Source of the DNA: Alkalibacter rhizosphaerae
GTDB taxonomy: Bacteria > Bacillota > Clostridia > Eubacteriales > Alkalibacteraceae
Reading direction: 5' to 3'
Assembly (NCBI RefSeq): GCF_017352215.1
Contig: NZ_CP071444.1
Span: 682,001 to 746,000 of the forward strand
DNA: 64,000 nucleotides
The notes under the pieces are model-generated. The model did not search any database, was not told where the DNA came from, and saw nothing but the letters and a program-made list of their open reading frames with translations. This document shows positions 46,575-54,327 of this stretch, one piece after another (positions within the stretch are counted from its first letter, which is position 1; each line of letters opens with the position of its first letter). Made by a program: the position numbers and the translations under genes.

Positions 46575-46603
46575 ATTATATCCGTTATGTCGGGCCGAAA
46601 CAA
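46575..46603 (-). promoter_or_regulatory. Promoter of UROD-like gene 1
   Basis: TTGTTT (46598-46603) and a perfect TATAAT (46575-46580) with 17-bp spacing on the minus strand, about 35 bp before the start codon. Confidence 0.6.
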
Positions 46604-46970
46604 TTATGCAAAGATGCGTAGTTTTTGTACTGCAATTCTACAAAGTGTCGAATAGGGATGGAATGCTCTTATTTTCTCCCGTATTTCTTGTTATAATACT
46701 TCAATGAATAGGAATACAGCTCATCTCTGGCAATTTTTTCTTGCTCCTTATTGAAATTTTCTGTCATGATCCAACACATGACTTGACCAGTATCTCCATA
46801 TTTATCAACAAAATCGCGAATGGCTTGGCGAACTTCTTCTTCTCTTTATTTTCAATGAATTTGCTAAAATATTTTTGGGAAACTCGCTTGCCAACTTTCT
46901 TACATCTTTTCCCCAAACTTCCAAAATTACAGGTTATAATATTGCTATAAACCACAAGGGAGGTTTTCAC
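46604..46970. other. Divergent intergenic region
   Basis: AT-rich DNA upstream of UROD-like gene 1 and the flavin reductase-like gene. A TATAAT (46935-46940) on the plus strand probably serves the flavin reductase gene, although no good -35 box is seen. Short frames here lack ribosome sites and I reject them as genes. Confidence 0.5.
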
Positions 46971-47663
46971 ATGTACTATGAAACAGAAAAAGACGACCAC
47001 CATTTGCCAATGAGTCCTTTCAAGTCCTGTGTCGTACCAAGAGCCATCGGCTGGATCTCCACACAAAGCCCCGACGGCGTAGACAATCTGGCTCCTTACA
47101 GCCAGTTTCAAAACCTGACATTCGACCCGCCTTACGTAATGATCGCCATCAACCAAACTCGGGATGGAAAACGAAAAGACACCACCAACAACATCGAGGC
47201 AACAGGAGAGTTCGTCTACAACATGGTTACCTACGATTTGAGGGAACAGATGAACAAAACAGCAACCGGCTTTGAACCGGAGGTGGATGAATTTGAAAAA
47301 GCTGGCTTGACCAAGTCTCCTTCCAAGCTGGTAAAACCCTTCCGCGTCGCCGAGTCCCCCATCCAGATGGAGTGTGTCTATCATTCCACCATACGGCTTC
47401 CCGGTAGAGGAGACATGGGAACGGTGGATGTGTTGATCGGTAAAGTTGTGGCGGTCCACATCCAAGACGACGTCATCGGCTCTGATGGCAAAATCGATAT
47501 CGTAAAGATCAAACCTTTGGCCAGACTTGGCTACGGAGATTACACCACCGTCGATCACAGCTTTACCATGCTGATCGAACCGGAACGGGAGGACATCACC
47601 CCGGAAGAAATGTTTTACGGACTCAGCGGGGCATCTGTCATTAACAGTCGAAAAAAAGAATGA
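46971..47663 (+). CDS. Flavin reductase-like FMN-binding protein
   Basis: A 230-residue split-barrel flavoprotein of the DIM6/NTAB (flavin reductase-like) family: SPFKSCVVPRAIGWISTQ, DNLAPYSQFQNLTFDPPYVMIAI and DTTNNIEATGEFVYNM are characteristic. It may reduce flavin or use bound FMN for electron transfer. GGGAGGTTTTCAC precedes the ATG. Lying within the methyltransferase region it could supply electrons there, but this is only positional. Confidence 0.88.
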   Translation: MYYETEKDDHHLPMSPFKSCVVPRAIGWISTQSPDGVDNLAPYSQFQNLTFDPPYVMIAINQTRDGKRKDTTNNIEATGEFVYNMVTYDLREQMNKTATGFEPEVDEFEKAGLTKSPSKLVKPFRVAESPIQMECVYHSTIRLPGRGDMGTVDVLIGKVVAVHIQDDVIGSDGKIDIVKIKPLARLGYGDYTTVDHSFTMLIEPEREDITPEEMFYGLSGASVINSRKKE

Positions 47664-48043
47664 GATGAGAACAAAAAATTCTTAAGGGATAGGATCTAAA
47701 ATGCTTGACCGCTACCCCTTAAGAATTTGATTCATTAGTCATGTAAACTTCCTTTCTATGGCTAATGATTTTAACAAAGCAGATCTTGTTTTGGAATTCC
47801 CCTTTGAAACTTTGATACTGTGTTGCTTTGGTACTTCTTTCACTTTTGCGTACGATTTTTGGTCGTACTTGGGCAATTCGTAAAATGGTGCTTCAACAAC
47901 GTTTCTCTTTCATCTCAAACTACTACAAACCAATGTTTCACATTCATTCTTTCAAACGCTCGTGAAGATTAAATCTGAAGCTTTTGGGATCTTCCTAACG
48001 CCATCTTTCTTTGTTGTTTTTTAGATACCCGGCAATAAATGAC
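47664..48043. other. Gene-free stretch with a 13-bp inverted repeat
   Basis: AAATTCTTAAGGG (47676-47688) and CCCTTAAGAATTT (47716-47728) form a perfect hairpin that probably terminates the flavin reductase gene. On the minus strand, GAAAGGAAG and an ATG precede it with only seven codons, perhaps a gene remnant. The rest (47740-48030) has no open frame and no recognised element. Confidence 0.6.
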
Positions 48044-48790
48044 TTAAACACCCAAATCCGATTTTTTTTGAAAAATTTCGTAAAGGCTCCTTGTGGATTC
48101 CGGATCTTTTAGATTGAAAATCACGATTTGCCCATCCATTCTCACAAAAACATACGGCGCTTTCTCTGTATCAACGAACAGCTTTATTGTTCCGTATTCC
48201 GACGTTCGAAAATTTCCTTTTAGCATCGATCCCCACTCGGAACCGTTGGTCCTTTTTTCAATGATGGGCAATTTTTCCAAAAGAGCCACTTCTTCCACAC
48301 TAGACCAGGAATACGCAGATCCGTAGATCCCCGATATCTCAAATCCATTGGCTCCAGTGTCCACCTGGATCGGTTTGGAAGTCAATTGAAAAACCAACAA
48401 CACAAACAATGCAGAAACAACCAGGATGGCGTAGACCAGTTTCATCTCTCTTTTTCCCTTTCCCGTCCACTTACCCTTCTTGTCCACCATGTTTCCATCA
48501 TATCTTTGGGCCTTGATCAATAAATAAGCCGTTGAAAGGAACATGAACGCCACCCAAATGGTAATGACATGATCCACGCCCAATTCACCAAGGATACCTG
48601 CCAAGATCATCAAGAGACCGTTGCTGTACATGTACAATCCCATCAACTTTCCCAGTTTTTCCACGTCCACGTTCTTTTTCTTTTCTTTTGACATGGTATT
48701 GTAGCCGGATATGAGAAAATGCCATTTCATGATATGAATGCCAAATCCGAGGATCAGAAATAAAACTCCTCCTGCAATAAAAAAGACCAT
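48044..48790 (-). CDS. DUF3784 membrane protein with PH-like C-terminal domain
   Basis: A 248-residue protein. The first 100 residues contain three membrane helices with the SGYNTMSKEKKKNVDVEKLGKLMG (in parts) signature of DUF3784; a fourth helix (LVYAILVVSALFVLLVFQL) precedes a beta-rich domain (about 145-250) like the small PH-type domains following such helices. Function unknown. GGAGGGG precedes the ATG at 48790. Confidence 0.8.
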   Translation of the reverse strand: MVFFIAGGVLFLILGFGIHIMKWHFLISGYNTMSKEKKKNVDVEKLGKLMGLYMYSNGLLMILAGILGELGVDHVITIWVAFMFLSTAYLLIKAQRYDGNMVDKKGKWTGKGKREMKLVYAILVVSALFVLLVFQLTSKPIQVDTGANGFEISGIYGSAYSWSSVEEVALLEKLPIIEKRTNGSEWGSMLKGNFRTSEYGTIKLFVDTEKAPYVFVRMDGQIVIFNLKDPESTRSLYEIFQKKSDLGV

Positions 48791-48842
48791 GATCACCCCT
48801 CCTGGGATTATTTTACGGTAATTTTAACTAAATGAAAAGCAA

Positions 48843-48870
48843 AATCCCTCCGGCTTCTGCAGGAGGGATT
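48843..48870 (-). terminator. Terminator of corrinoid unit B
   Basis: AATCCCTCC/GGAGGGATT with a ten-base loop and flanking T-runs, after UROD-like gene 2. Confidence 0.8.
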
Positions 48871-48928
48871 TTTTTCGCCCAGGGTGAGTGGGACTTTGGC
48901 ATATAAAAGTGGTTCTTTTATATCGGAT

Positions 48929-49906
48929 TTAGAACAGTTCCTTGCTCATGCGGTCGATCTCTTTCGTTACAGCATCGTAGACACCTTCGAAAGATGACAT
49001 GGGCAGACCGGAAGTCAGACAAGGAATGAAGTAGTGCTTGCCATTGGTTTTGCAGGTCTCTTCCACAAACTCGGCTGCAATTTCCGGGGTCCATTCCGGG
49101 AAATCGATCTGGCCGCTGTGCAAGCCACCCATGAAAGTGATCTTTCCGCCGTATTCCTTGATCAATTTCGGAATGTCATTGGTGTTCATGACTCCCTGCC
49201 AGATATCGATCCCCATGTCGATCATAAAGGGAACCAGGTTGGCTGCAAAACTGTCGCTGTGATGAACGATCAATTCCACACCGTTTTCCTTATAGTAACT
49301 GTACACTTTCTTGTATGCCGGCAAGTAGAACTCTTCGAACATTTCCGGCGACAAGAAGCTGTTGATCTGGCTGCCCCAGTCATCGTGATGGAACATGGCA
49401 TCCGGCTTCACGTGCTCAACCACGGCTTTTGCAAAATCCAATTCTCTTTCCACAATAGCATCGATCAGGTCCTTCATGGCTTCCGGCTCTTCGTAGAGCG
49501 CCATTAACGCATTTTCGATGCCCATCAAGTGATGGCATTGTTCAAAGATCCCCGGAGCATAAAAAGGTGCTACATACATTTCGTTTCGGTCGATTCGGTC
49601 TGCGTGCTCTTTTGCTGCAGCCCAGGATGCGGCATCCATGGGGATCGGCGGAACGGTTACTTGCTCTCTCCACTTGGTGATGTCTTTGATGACGATGTGC
49701 TCGTCGTCATGGACCGGGAATTGTCCCAACTGTCCTTCTGGCCATTGCCAGGTGATCCCCCATTGGTCCTTCCAAGTTTCGCCGTAACGAAACTCTACGC
49801 CCAACGGCATTTCCATGATGATCTCCAAAAATTCGTATTGATTTACAAAGCGGTCCGGGTTTCCTCCGGTCATTACTTCTTTCAGGTTTTGTCTTTTCGT
49901 TAACAT
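48929..49906 (-). CDS. UROD-superfamily methyltransferase-like protein 2 (unit B)
   Basis: A 325-residue paralogue of the proteins at 45543 and 50773, closest to the latter by eye. NLKEVMTGGNPDRFVNQYEFLEII, FHHDDWGSQINSFLSPEMFEEFYLPAYKK (in parts), VELIVHHSDSFAANLVPF and HYFIPCLTSGLP are conserved. Methyltransferases of this superfamily move methyl groups to or from a corrinoid protein; the corrinoid protein is encoded 58 bp upstream. The HxC zinc pair reads HHSDS; Cys in IPCL is kept. Substrate unknown. Confidence 0.86.
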   Translation of the reverse strand: MLTKRQNLKEVMTGGNPDRFVNQYEFLEIIMEMPLGVEFRYGETWKDQWGITWQWPEGQLGQFPVHDDEHIVIKDITKWREQVTVPPIPMDAASWAAAKEHADRIDRNEMYVAPFYAPGIFEQCHHLMGIENALMALYEEPEAMKDLIDAIVERELDFAKAVVEHVKPDAMFHHDDWGSQINSFLSPEMFEEFYLPAYKKVYSYYKENGVELIVHHSDSFAANLVPFMIDMGIDIWQGVMNTNDIPKLIKEYGGKITFMGGLHSGQIDFPEWTPEIAAEFVEETCKTNGKHYFIPCLTSGLPMSSFEGVYDAVTKEIDRMSKELF

Positions 49907-49964
49907 GTGGCGCCTCCTCTAAGTGATTCGATTCGTTTTCATGATGCGAGTTTGCCGATGATCG

Positions 49965-50582
49965 TTACTTCACCAATTCTTTCGCCTTTGTTACTGCACT
50001 ACCAGCGTCGGGAGCGTATCCGTCTGCCTTGATCTCTGTTGCATATGCCTGGGTTACAGGTGCGCCACCGACGATGACGGTGAATCCGGCATCTTTCAGT
50101 GCCAAAGATGTTTCTTTCAATGCAGGCATGGTGGTAGTCAACAAACCAGATGCAGCAACGATGACGGCATTATTCTCTTTCGCAACTTCAACGAATTTAT
50201 TTGCAGGTACATCCACGCCAAGGTCGATCATGGTGAATCCGGCGCTTTCCAACATCATGCTTACCAGGTTTTTCCCGATATCATGAAGGTCTCCCGCTAC
50301 GGTACCGATTACACAGGTTCCCAAAGATGTGGATGCGTCTCCGGCCAACAACGGCTTGAGTACGTCTACACCCTTGCTCATGGCTTTTGCGGCGATCAGC
50401 ATTTCCGGTACGAAGATCTCTCCGGCGGAGAATTTGTCTCCTACAACGCCCATGGACTCGATCATGGCGTCCAAAATCTCTTTCGGCTGTGATCCACCAT
50501 CCAAGGCTTCCTGGACCAATCCTGCGATCAGCTTGGTTTTACCCTTTGCTACCATTTCTTGAATTTCTGCAACTTTTGACAT
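49965..50582 (-). CDS. Corrinoid (B12-binding) methyl-carrier protein B
   Basis: A 205-residue methyl carrier of the MtaC/MtbC type. The helical N-terminal cap (EALDGGSQPKEILDAMIESMGVVGDKFSAGEIFVPEML, in parts) precedes a Rossmann domain with DLHDIGKNLV, where His is the lower cobalt ligand, and GGAPVTQAYA. It is over 90 percent identical by eye to carrier A at 51775. TAGGAGGAAGTACCC precedes the ATG. Promoter and operator box lie just upstream. Confidence 0.95.
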   Translation of the reverse strand: MSKVAEIQEMVAKGKTKLIAGLVQEALDGGSQPKEILDAMIESMGVVGDKFSAGEIFVPEMLIAAKAMSKGVDVLKPLLAGDASTSLGTCVIGTVAGDLHDIGKNLVSMMLESAGFTMIDLGVDVPANKFVEVAKENNAVIVAASGLLTTTMPALKETSLALKDAGFTVIVGGAPVTQAYATEIKADGYAPDAGSAVTKAKELVK

Positions 50583-50610
50583 GGGTACTTCCTCCTAGTG
50601 ATTTATTGTA

Positions 50611-50636
50611 TGTACAACTTGTGTGTACATGTACAA
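50611..50636 (-). promoter_or_regulatory. Operator-like box of unit B
   Basis: A 22-bp element (50611-50632) made of TGTACAACTTGTGTG, one variable base (T) and ACATGT, extending into TGTACAA. It differs from the box at 52424-52445 in one base. It lies just after the transcription start, a good repressor position; TTGTACA-type half sites fit GntR/HutC regulators. Confidence 0.65.
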
Positions 50637-50640
50637 ATTT

Positions 50641-50669
50641 ATCTTAGCTTAAAATTTGATGTTTGTCAA
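50641..50669 (-). promoter_or_regulatory. Sigma-A promoter of unit B
   Basis: TTGACA (50664-50669), 17-bp spacer, TAAGAT (50641-50646) on the minus strand. Confidence 0.75.
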
Positions 50670-50699
50670 TAATTAAAAATTTGTAAAACCATCAAAAAA

Positions 50700-50725
50700 A
50701 CGCCCCGACAGGCAGATCGGGGCGT
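50700..50725 (-). terminator. Terminator of corrinoid unit A
   Basis: ACGCCCCGA/TCGGGGCGT with an eight-base loop and T7 on the minus strand; separates units A and B. Confidence 0.9.
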
Positions 50726-50772
50726 TGTCCGGTCTATACCGGACAAAATTTTCAAGAAATTGGCATTGTCAT

Positions 50773-51750
50773 TTAAAACATTTTTTCGCTCATCTCACCG
50801 ATGGCTTTGTCGACCTCTTCATAGACTCCCGGGAAGGAGCTGATGTTAAGGCCCTGGGACAAACATGGAATGAAATGAAGTTTCCCACAACGTTTCACGG
50901 ATTTTTCCACTTCTTCTCGAACGATCTCCGGCGTCCAGCCAGGGAAGTCCACGATCCCACTGTCCACGTCACCCATGAAGGTGATCTTGTCGCCGTATTT
51001 TTCGATCAATGCTGGAATATCGTTGGTGGACATGGCGCCCTGCCAAATATCGATACCCATGTCGATCATGAAAGGAACCAGGTTGGCACTGTAGGAATCG
51101 TTGTGATGAACGATCAGTTCCACGCCGTTTTCTTTCCAGAATCCATAGATCTTCTTGTAGGGTGCCAGGAAGAATTCTTCAAACATCTCCGGAGATACAA
51201 AAGATGCTTTTTGGCTGCCCCAGTCATCGTGATGGAACAGTGCATCCGGCTTGATGTATTTTACAGCCAGTCTTGCAAACTCCAACTCCCGCTCCACCAG
51301 TGCGTCGATCAATTCGTGCATGGCTTCCGGTTCTTCATACAGAGCCATCAATGCATTTTCCATGCTCATTAGGTGATGGGTCATCTCAAAGAGTCCTGGT
51401 GCATAGAATGGAGCTACATATTTTTGCGTGCGATCCACATTATTTGCGTGCTCTACTGCAGCAGCCCAAGAAGCTTCATCCGATGGAAATGACGGAATGG
51501 TCACTTGCTCTTTCCATTTTGTGACATCCTTAAGAACGATGTGTTCCTCGTCATGGACCGGGAACTGACCCAGTTGACCTTCCGGCCATTGCCAGGTGAT
51601 CCCCCAGTTGTCCTTCCAAGTTTCTCCATATCGGAATTCTACGCCCAAGGGACATTCCATGATGATATCCAAAAATTCATATTGCTTTACATAACGATCC
51701 GGATTCCCACCGGTCATGACTTCCTTTAAATTTTCTCGAATGGTTAACAT
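50773..51750 (-). CDS. UROD-superfamily methyltransferase-like protein 3 (unit A)
   Basis: A 325-residue protein paired with corrinoid carrier A, 24 bp upstream. NLKEVMTGGNPDRYVKQYEFLDIIME, FHHDDWGSQKASFVSPEMFEEFFLAPYKK (in parts), VELIVHHNDSYSANLVPF and HFIPCLSQGLN show common descent with protein 2. It is a likely substrate:corrinoid or corrinoid:acceptor methyltransferase. The MtaA-type HxC is replaced by HHNDS. ATAGGAGGTAAATT precedes the ATG. Confidence 0.86.
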   Translation of the reverse strand: MLTIRENLKEVMTGGNPDRYVKQYEFLDIIMECPLGVEFRYGETWKDNWGITWQWPEGQLGQFPVHDEEHIVLKDVTKWKEQVTIPSFPSDEASWAAAVEHANNVDRTQKYVAPFYAPGLFEMTHHLMSMENALMALYEEPEAMHELIDALVERELEFARLAVKYIKPDALFHHDDWGSQKASFVSPEMFEEFFLAPYKKIYGFWKENGVELIVHHNDSYSANLVPFMIDMGIDIWQGAMSTNDIPALIEKYGDKITFMGDVDSGIVDFPGWTPEIVREEVEKSVKRCGKLHFIPCLSQGLNISSFPGVYEEVDKAIGEMSEKMF

Positions 51751-51774
51751 AATTTACCTCCTATTTGATTATTA

Positions 51775-52395
51775 TTATTTCTTGACCAATTCTTTTGCTT
51801 TAGTAACGGCACTACCAGCGTCCGGAGCATATCCGTCCGCCTTGATCTCGTCTGCATAAGCTTGGGTAACTGGCGCTCCACCAACGATGACGGTGAATCC
51901 GGCATCTTTCAGCGCCAAAGAAGTTTCCTTCAATGCAGGCATGGTGGTAGTAAGCAATCCGGAAGCGGCAACGATGACGGCCTTGTTTTCTTTTGCCGTT
52001 TCAACGAACTTTGCAGCAGGCACGTCTACACCCAGGTCGATCATGGTGAATCCGGCGCTCTCCAGCATCATGCTGACCAGGTTTTTGCCGATATCGTGAA
52101 GGTCTCCAGCTACCGTTCCGATAACGCAGGTTCCCAACGATGTGGAAGCGTCTCCGGCCAATAACGGCTTGAGCACGTCTACACCCTTGCTCATGGCTTT
52201 TGCGGAGATCAGCATTTCCGGTACGAAAATCTCTCCGGCGGAGAATTTGTCTCCTACAACGCCCATGGACTCGATCATGGCATCCAAGATCTCTTTCGGC
52301 TGTGCGCCGCCGTCCAATGCCTCCTGGACCAATCCTGCTACTACTTTGGTTTTACCCTTTGCTACCATTTCTTGAATTTCTTGAATCTTAGACAT
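51775..52395 (-). CDS. Corrinoid (B12-binding) methyl-carrier protein A
   Basis: A 206-residue carrier nearly identical to carrier B: same cap, DLHDIGKNLVSMMLESAGF with the cobalt-ligand His, and GGAPVTQAYA. An upstream in-frame ATG exists, but GGAGGAAGTGGA precedes the ATG at 52395. First gene of unit A, with its own promoter and operator box. Confidence 0.95.
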   Translation of the reverse strand: MSKIQEIQEMVAKGKTKVVAGLVQEALDGGAQPKEILDAMIESMGVVGDKFSAGEIFVPEMLISAKAMSKGVDVLKPLLAGDASTSLGTCVIGTVAGDLHDIGKNLVSMMLESAGFTMIDLGVDVPAAKFVETAKENKAVIVAASGLLTTTMPALKETSLALKDAGFTVIVGGAPVTQAYADEIKADGYAPDAGSAVTKAKELVKK

Positions 52396-52423
52396 TCCAC
52401 TTCCTCCTATTCGATCTTTCTTT

Positions 52424-52445
52424 TGTACAACTTGTGTGCACATGT
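52424..52445 (-). promoter_or_regulatory. Operator-like box of unit A
   Basis: TGTACAACTTGTGTG, a C, then ACATGT: 21 of 22 bases match the unit B box. It lies between the promoter and the ribosome site. Confidence 0.65.
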
Positions 52446-52455
52446 TCACTTTTAT

Positions 52456-52482
52456 ATTATATCAATTTATTAATTTTGTCAA
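52456..52482 (-). promoter_or_regulatory. Sigma-A promoter of unit A
   Basis: TTGACA at 52477-52482 with TATAAT at 52456-52461 (15-bp spacer), or TAATAT at 52454-52459 with 17-bp spacing, on the minus strand. Confidence 0.6.
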
Positions 52483-52519
52483 TAATTATAATATTGACAA
52501 AATTGCTACAAACAAAAAA

Positions 52520-52538
52520 CGAACTCACATGGAGTCCG
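52520..52538 (-). terminator. Terminator of the GntR operon
   Basis: CGGACTC/GAGTTCG with a five-base loop and a T-run on the minus strand, after the gene at 52552. Confidence 0.7.
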
Positions 52539-52551
52539 CTTTCTCATTTCC

Positions 52552-53607
52552 CTATTGTTTTTTGCAGAAAAAATCATACACGCTTTTTACATTTTCCACT
52601 TTGGTATCATCGCCAGACAGCAGCACCTTGTTGGTGGCAAAAACGAAATTATCAGTTTCTCCCAAAGTCTCCTTCATTAGGCGTGCCGCATCCAGGCACT
52701 CTTCCATTCCCGCATACCGCAACAGATGGGTTGGATAGAATCCGGAAAATCTGGTTTTTTCCCCTTTCAACTTCTCCACACATTGTTTCAAGTCGGTGGA
52801 CTCAAAATGTAAAAGCAGATCCGGGTGGTCCGTTTCGGTCATCAGATCTATAAAACGATCCACATTCCCCTCCACCATGACCAGAACACGGTAACCACCC
52901 TCCAGCAATCCTTCCAACAACAGTTGGTAGGTCGGATGGTAATAATTCAAGTAATCCTTTCTTCCGAGCAAGGTCGGCAGATGCAGGGGAAGCAACACGT
53001 CCTTCATGCCAAAATATCTTTTATAGACTTCCACTTGCCGAAAGGTCAGCTCCACCATAACCTGGCAGGCTTCCATCACCCAGTGGGGATCGCTGTGAAG
53101 ATCGGTCAACAATCCTTTGGTCCCCCGCAAAAAGTCCGCCAGCATATCCAAGGGAGCACCGATCAGAACCAAATTGCGGACATCGTATCCCATTTTCCCC
53201 AGTTCAACAAAGCTTCGATTTTCTTCCAGGATGCTTTGGTAATATACTTTTGCCTTTTCTCGAACCAACGCATCATTCAAGGGTGTTTCATAAAGTCTAG
53301 GCACTGCCGTCTTTTCGATGAATCTTGCCGGATCATCCAAAAACAGGGGATATTCTTCCCGGTCCATGATGGAAACGCTTTTTCTCGTAGCTACCCCTTT
53401 TGCCGTAGCCTGCCATGCCTTGTTGCCCAGATCTTTCAAAATTGTATGCTGAAGACCAGCCACATCGATGGAAAATGCGCAGGGAAAATCATCCAACACC
53501 TGACGAAAGTTGTCCAGTTTGGTACCATTCTCCGTGTTGTTTTTTTCTTTGCAGTAGTCTTCGATCCAACGATAATTGGAGATCAAAAAAGAGTCGTAGA
53601 CGGCCAT
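52552..53607 (-). CDS. Divergent UROD-superfamily protein 4
   Basis: A 351-residue protein distantly related to the other three UROD-like proteins. It keeps the general layout: GVATRKSVSIMDREEYPLFLDDPARFI (in parts), a central KRYFGMKDVLLPLHLPTLLG and GGYRVLVMVEGNVDRFIDLM. The His of the VELIVHH segment is replaced by VMVEGN, so metal binding looks lost or altered. It is cotranscribed with a GntR regulator and a corrinoid protein. It may be a methyltransferase for another substrate or an accessory protein. Confidence 0.75.
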   Translation of the reverse strand: MAVYDSFLISNYRWIEDYCKEKNNTENGTKLDNFRQVLDDFPCAFSIDVAGLQHTILKDLGNKAWQATAKGVATRKSVSIMDREEYPLFLDDPARFIEKTAVPRLYETPLNDALVREKAKVYYQSILEENRSFVELGKMGYDVRNLVLIGAPLDMLADFLRGTKGLLTDLHSDPHWVMEACQVMVELTFRQVEVYKRYFGMKDVLLPLHLPTLLGRKDYLNYYHPTYQLLLEGLLEGGYRVLVMVEGNVDRFIDLMTETDHPDLLLHFESTDLKQCVEKLKGEKTRFSGFYPTHLLRYAGMEECLDAARLMKETLGETDNFVFATNKVLLSGDDTKVENVKSVYDFFCKKQ

Positions 53608-53622
53608 TTTATCCCTCCCGGT

Positions 53623-54327
53623 CTAAAGATCTGTTTCGCCATTGAGCTGAATCACGTCGGTGCGTATGTAAAACTCGTTATAGCTGATTGGTTTGGTCTT
53701 GTCTGCAGAAAATATCTCTTGAGAGACAAGAAACAGGGATTCTTCCGGATCCACATCCAAAAACTCTTCCAAGGTCTTGTTTGCCTGGACTACTTGGATA
53801 TTCAAGGATTTGGTGACTTGAAAATGCATGTTCCTCTTTTCCATCACATTGTAAAAATTCGCGAAATTGATCACGTCTTCCACAATGGGACTCCCCTTTT
53901 CGTAGGGTAGATAGATCACGACGAATTCCACTTTTCGTCCACCGGCCTGGAATACCTTGCGGACGCGAATGACTTTGTCCTGGTGGGAAATTTTCAATTT
54001 GTCCATCAATTGTTTTCTCGGTTCGATGACTTTGACATCGATCAGATGGATGTCTTCCAGCTCCAGGTTGAGGCTTTCCACTTCGTCAAAATCCAGCTGA
54101 TATTTTTTTCTCGCCGGTCGACATACGTAGTTTCCTTTTCCCGGAATGGTGTAAATGTAGCCCTCACTGACCAATAAGGCCAAACTCTTCCGAAGAGTGG
54201 TTCTACTCACACCGTATTTCTCCGAAAGTTCGTATTCCGGCAATATGACGTCTCCCGGTCCCAACAGACCATTTTGTATTTGACTTTTGATATCGTTGAC
54301 AATATCGATATAGATGACGTTTCCCAT
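53623..54327 (-). CDS. GntR-family regulator (HutC/UTRA type)
   Basis: A 234-residue repressor. The N-terminal winged helix has DIVNDIKSQIQNGLLGPGDVILPEYELSEKYGVSRTTLRKSLALL (in parts); the C-terminal UTRA sensor domain runs from about 85 to 234 (RVRKVFQAGGRKVEFVVIYLP). Its ATG follows the upstream corrinoid gene stop directly, with a weak ribosome site, so translation is coupled. It is the best candidate to bind the two boxes at 50611 and 52424. Confidence 0.92.
   Translation of the reverse strand: MGNVIYIDIVNDIKSQIQNGLLGPGDVILPEYELSEKYGVSRTTLRKSLALLVSEGYIYTIPGKGNYVCRPARKKYQLDFDEVESLNLELEDIHLIDVKVIEPRKQLMDKLKISHQDKVIRVRKVFQAGGRKVEFVVIYLPYEKGSPIVEDVINFANFYNVMEKRNMHFQVTKSLNIQVVQANKTLEEFLDVDPEESLFLVSQEIFSADKTKPISYNEFYIRTDVIQLNGETDL

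Noticed and set aside
46741-46950. 69-codon plus-strand frame before the flavin reductase-like gene
   Set aside because: No ribosome site and AT-driven Phe/Leu/Ile composition.
46764-47558. Minus-strand frame of 264 codons
   Set aside because: Antisense to the flavin reductase-like gene, which has a strong ribosome site and family motifs.
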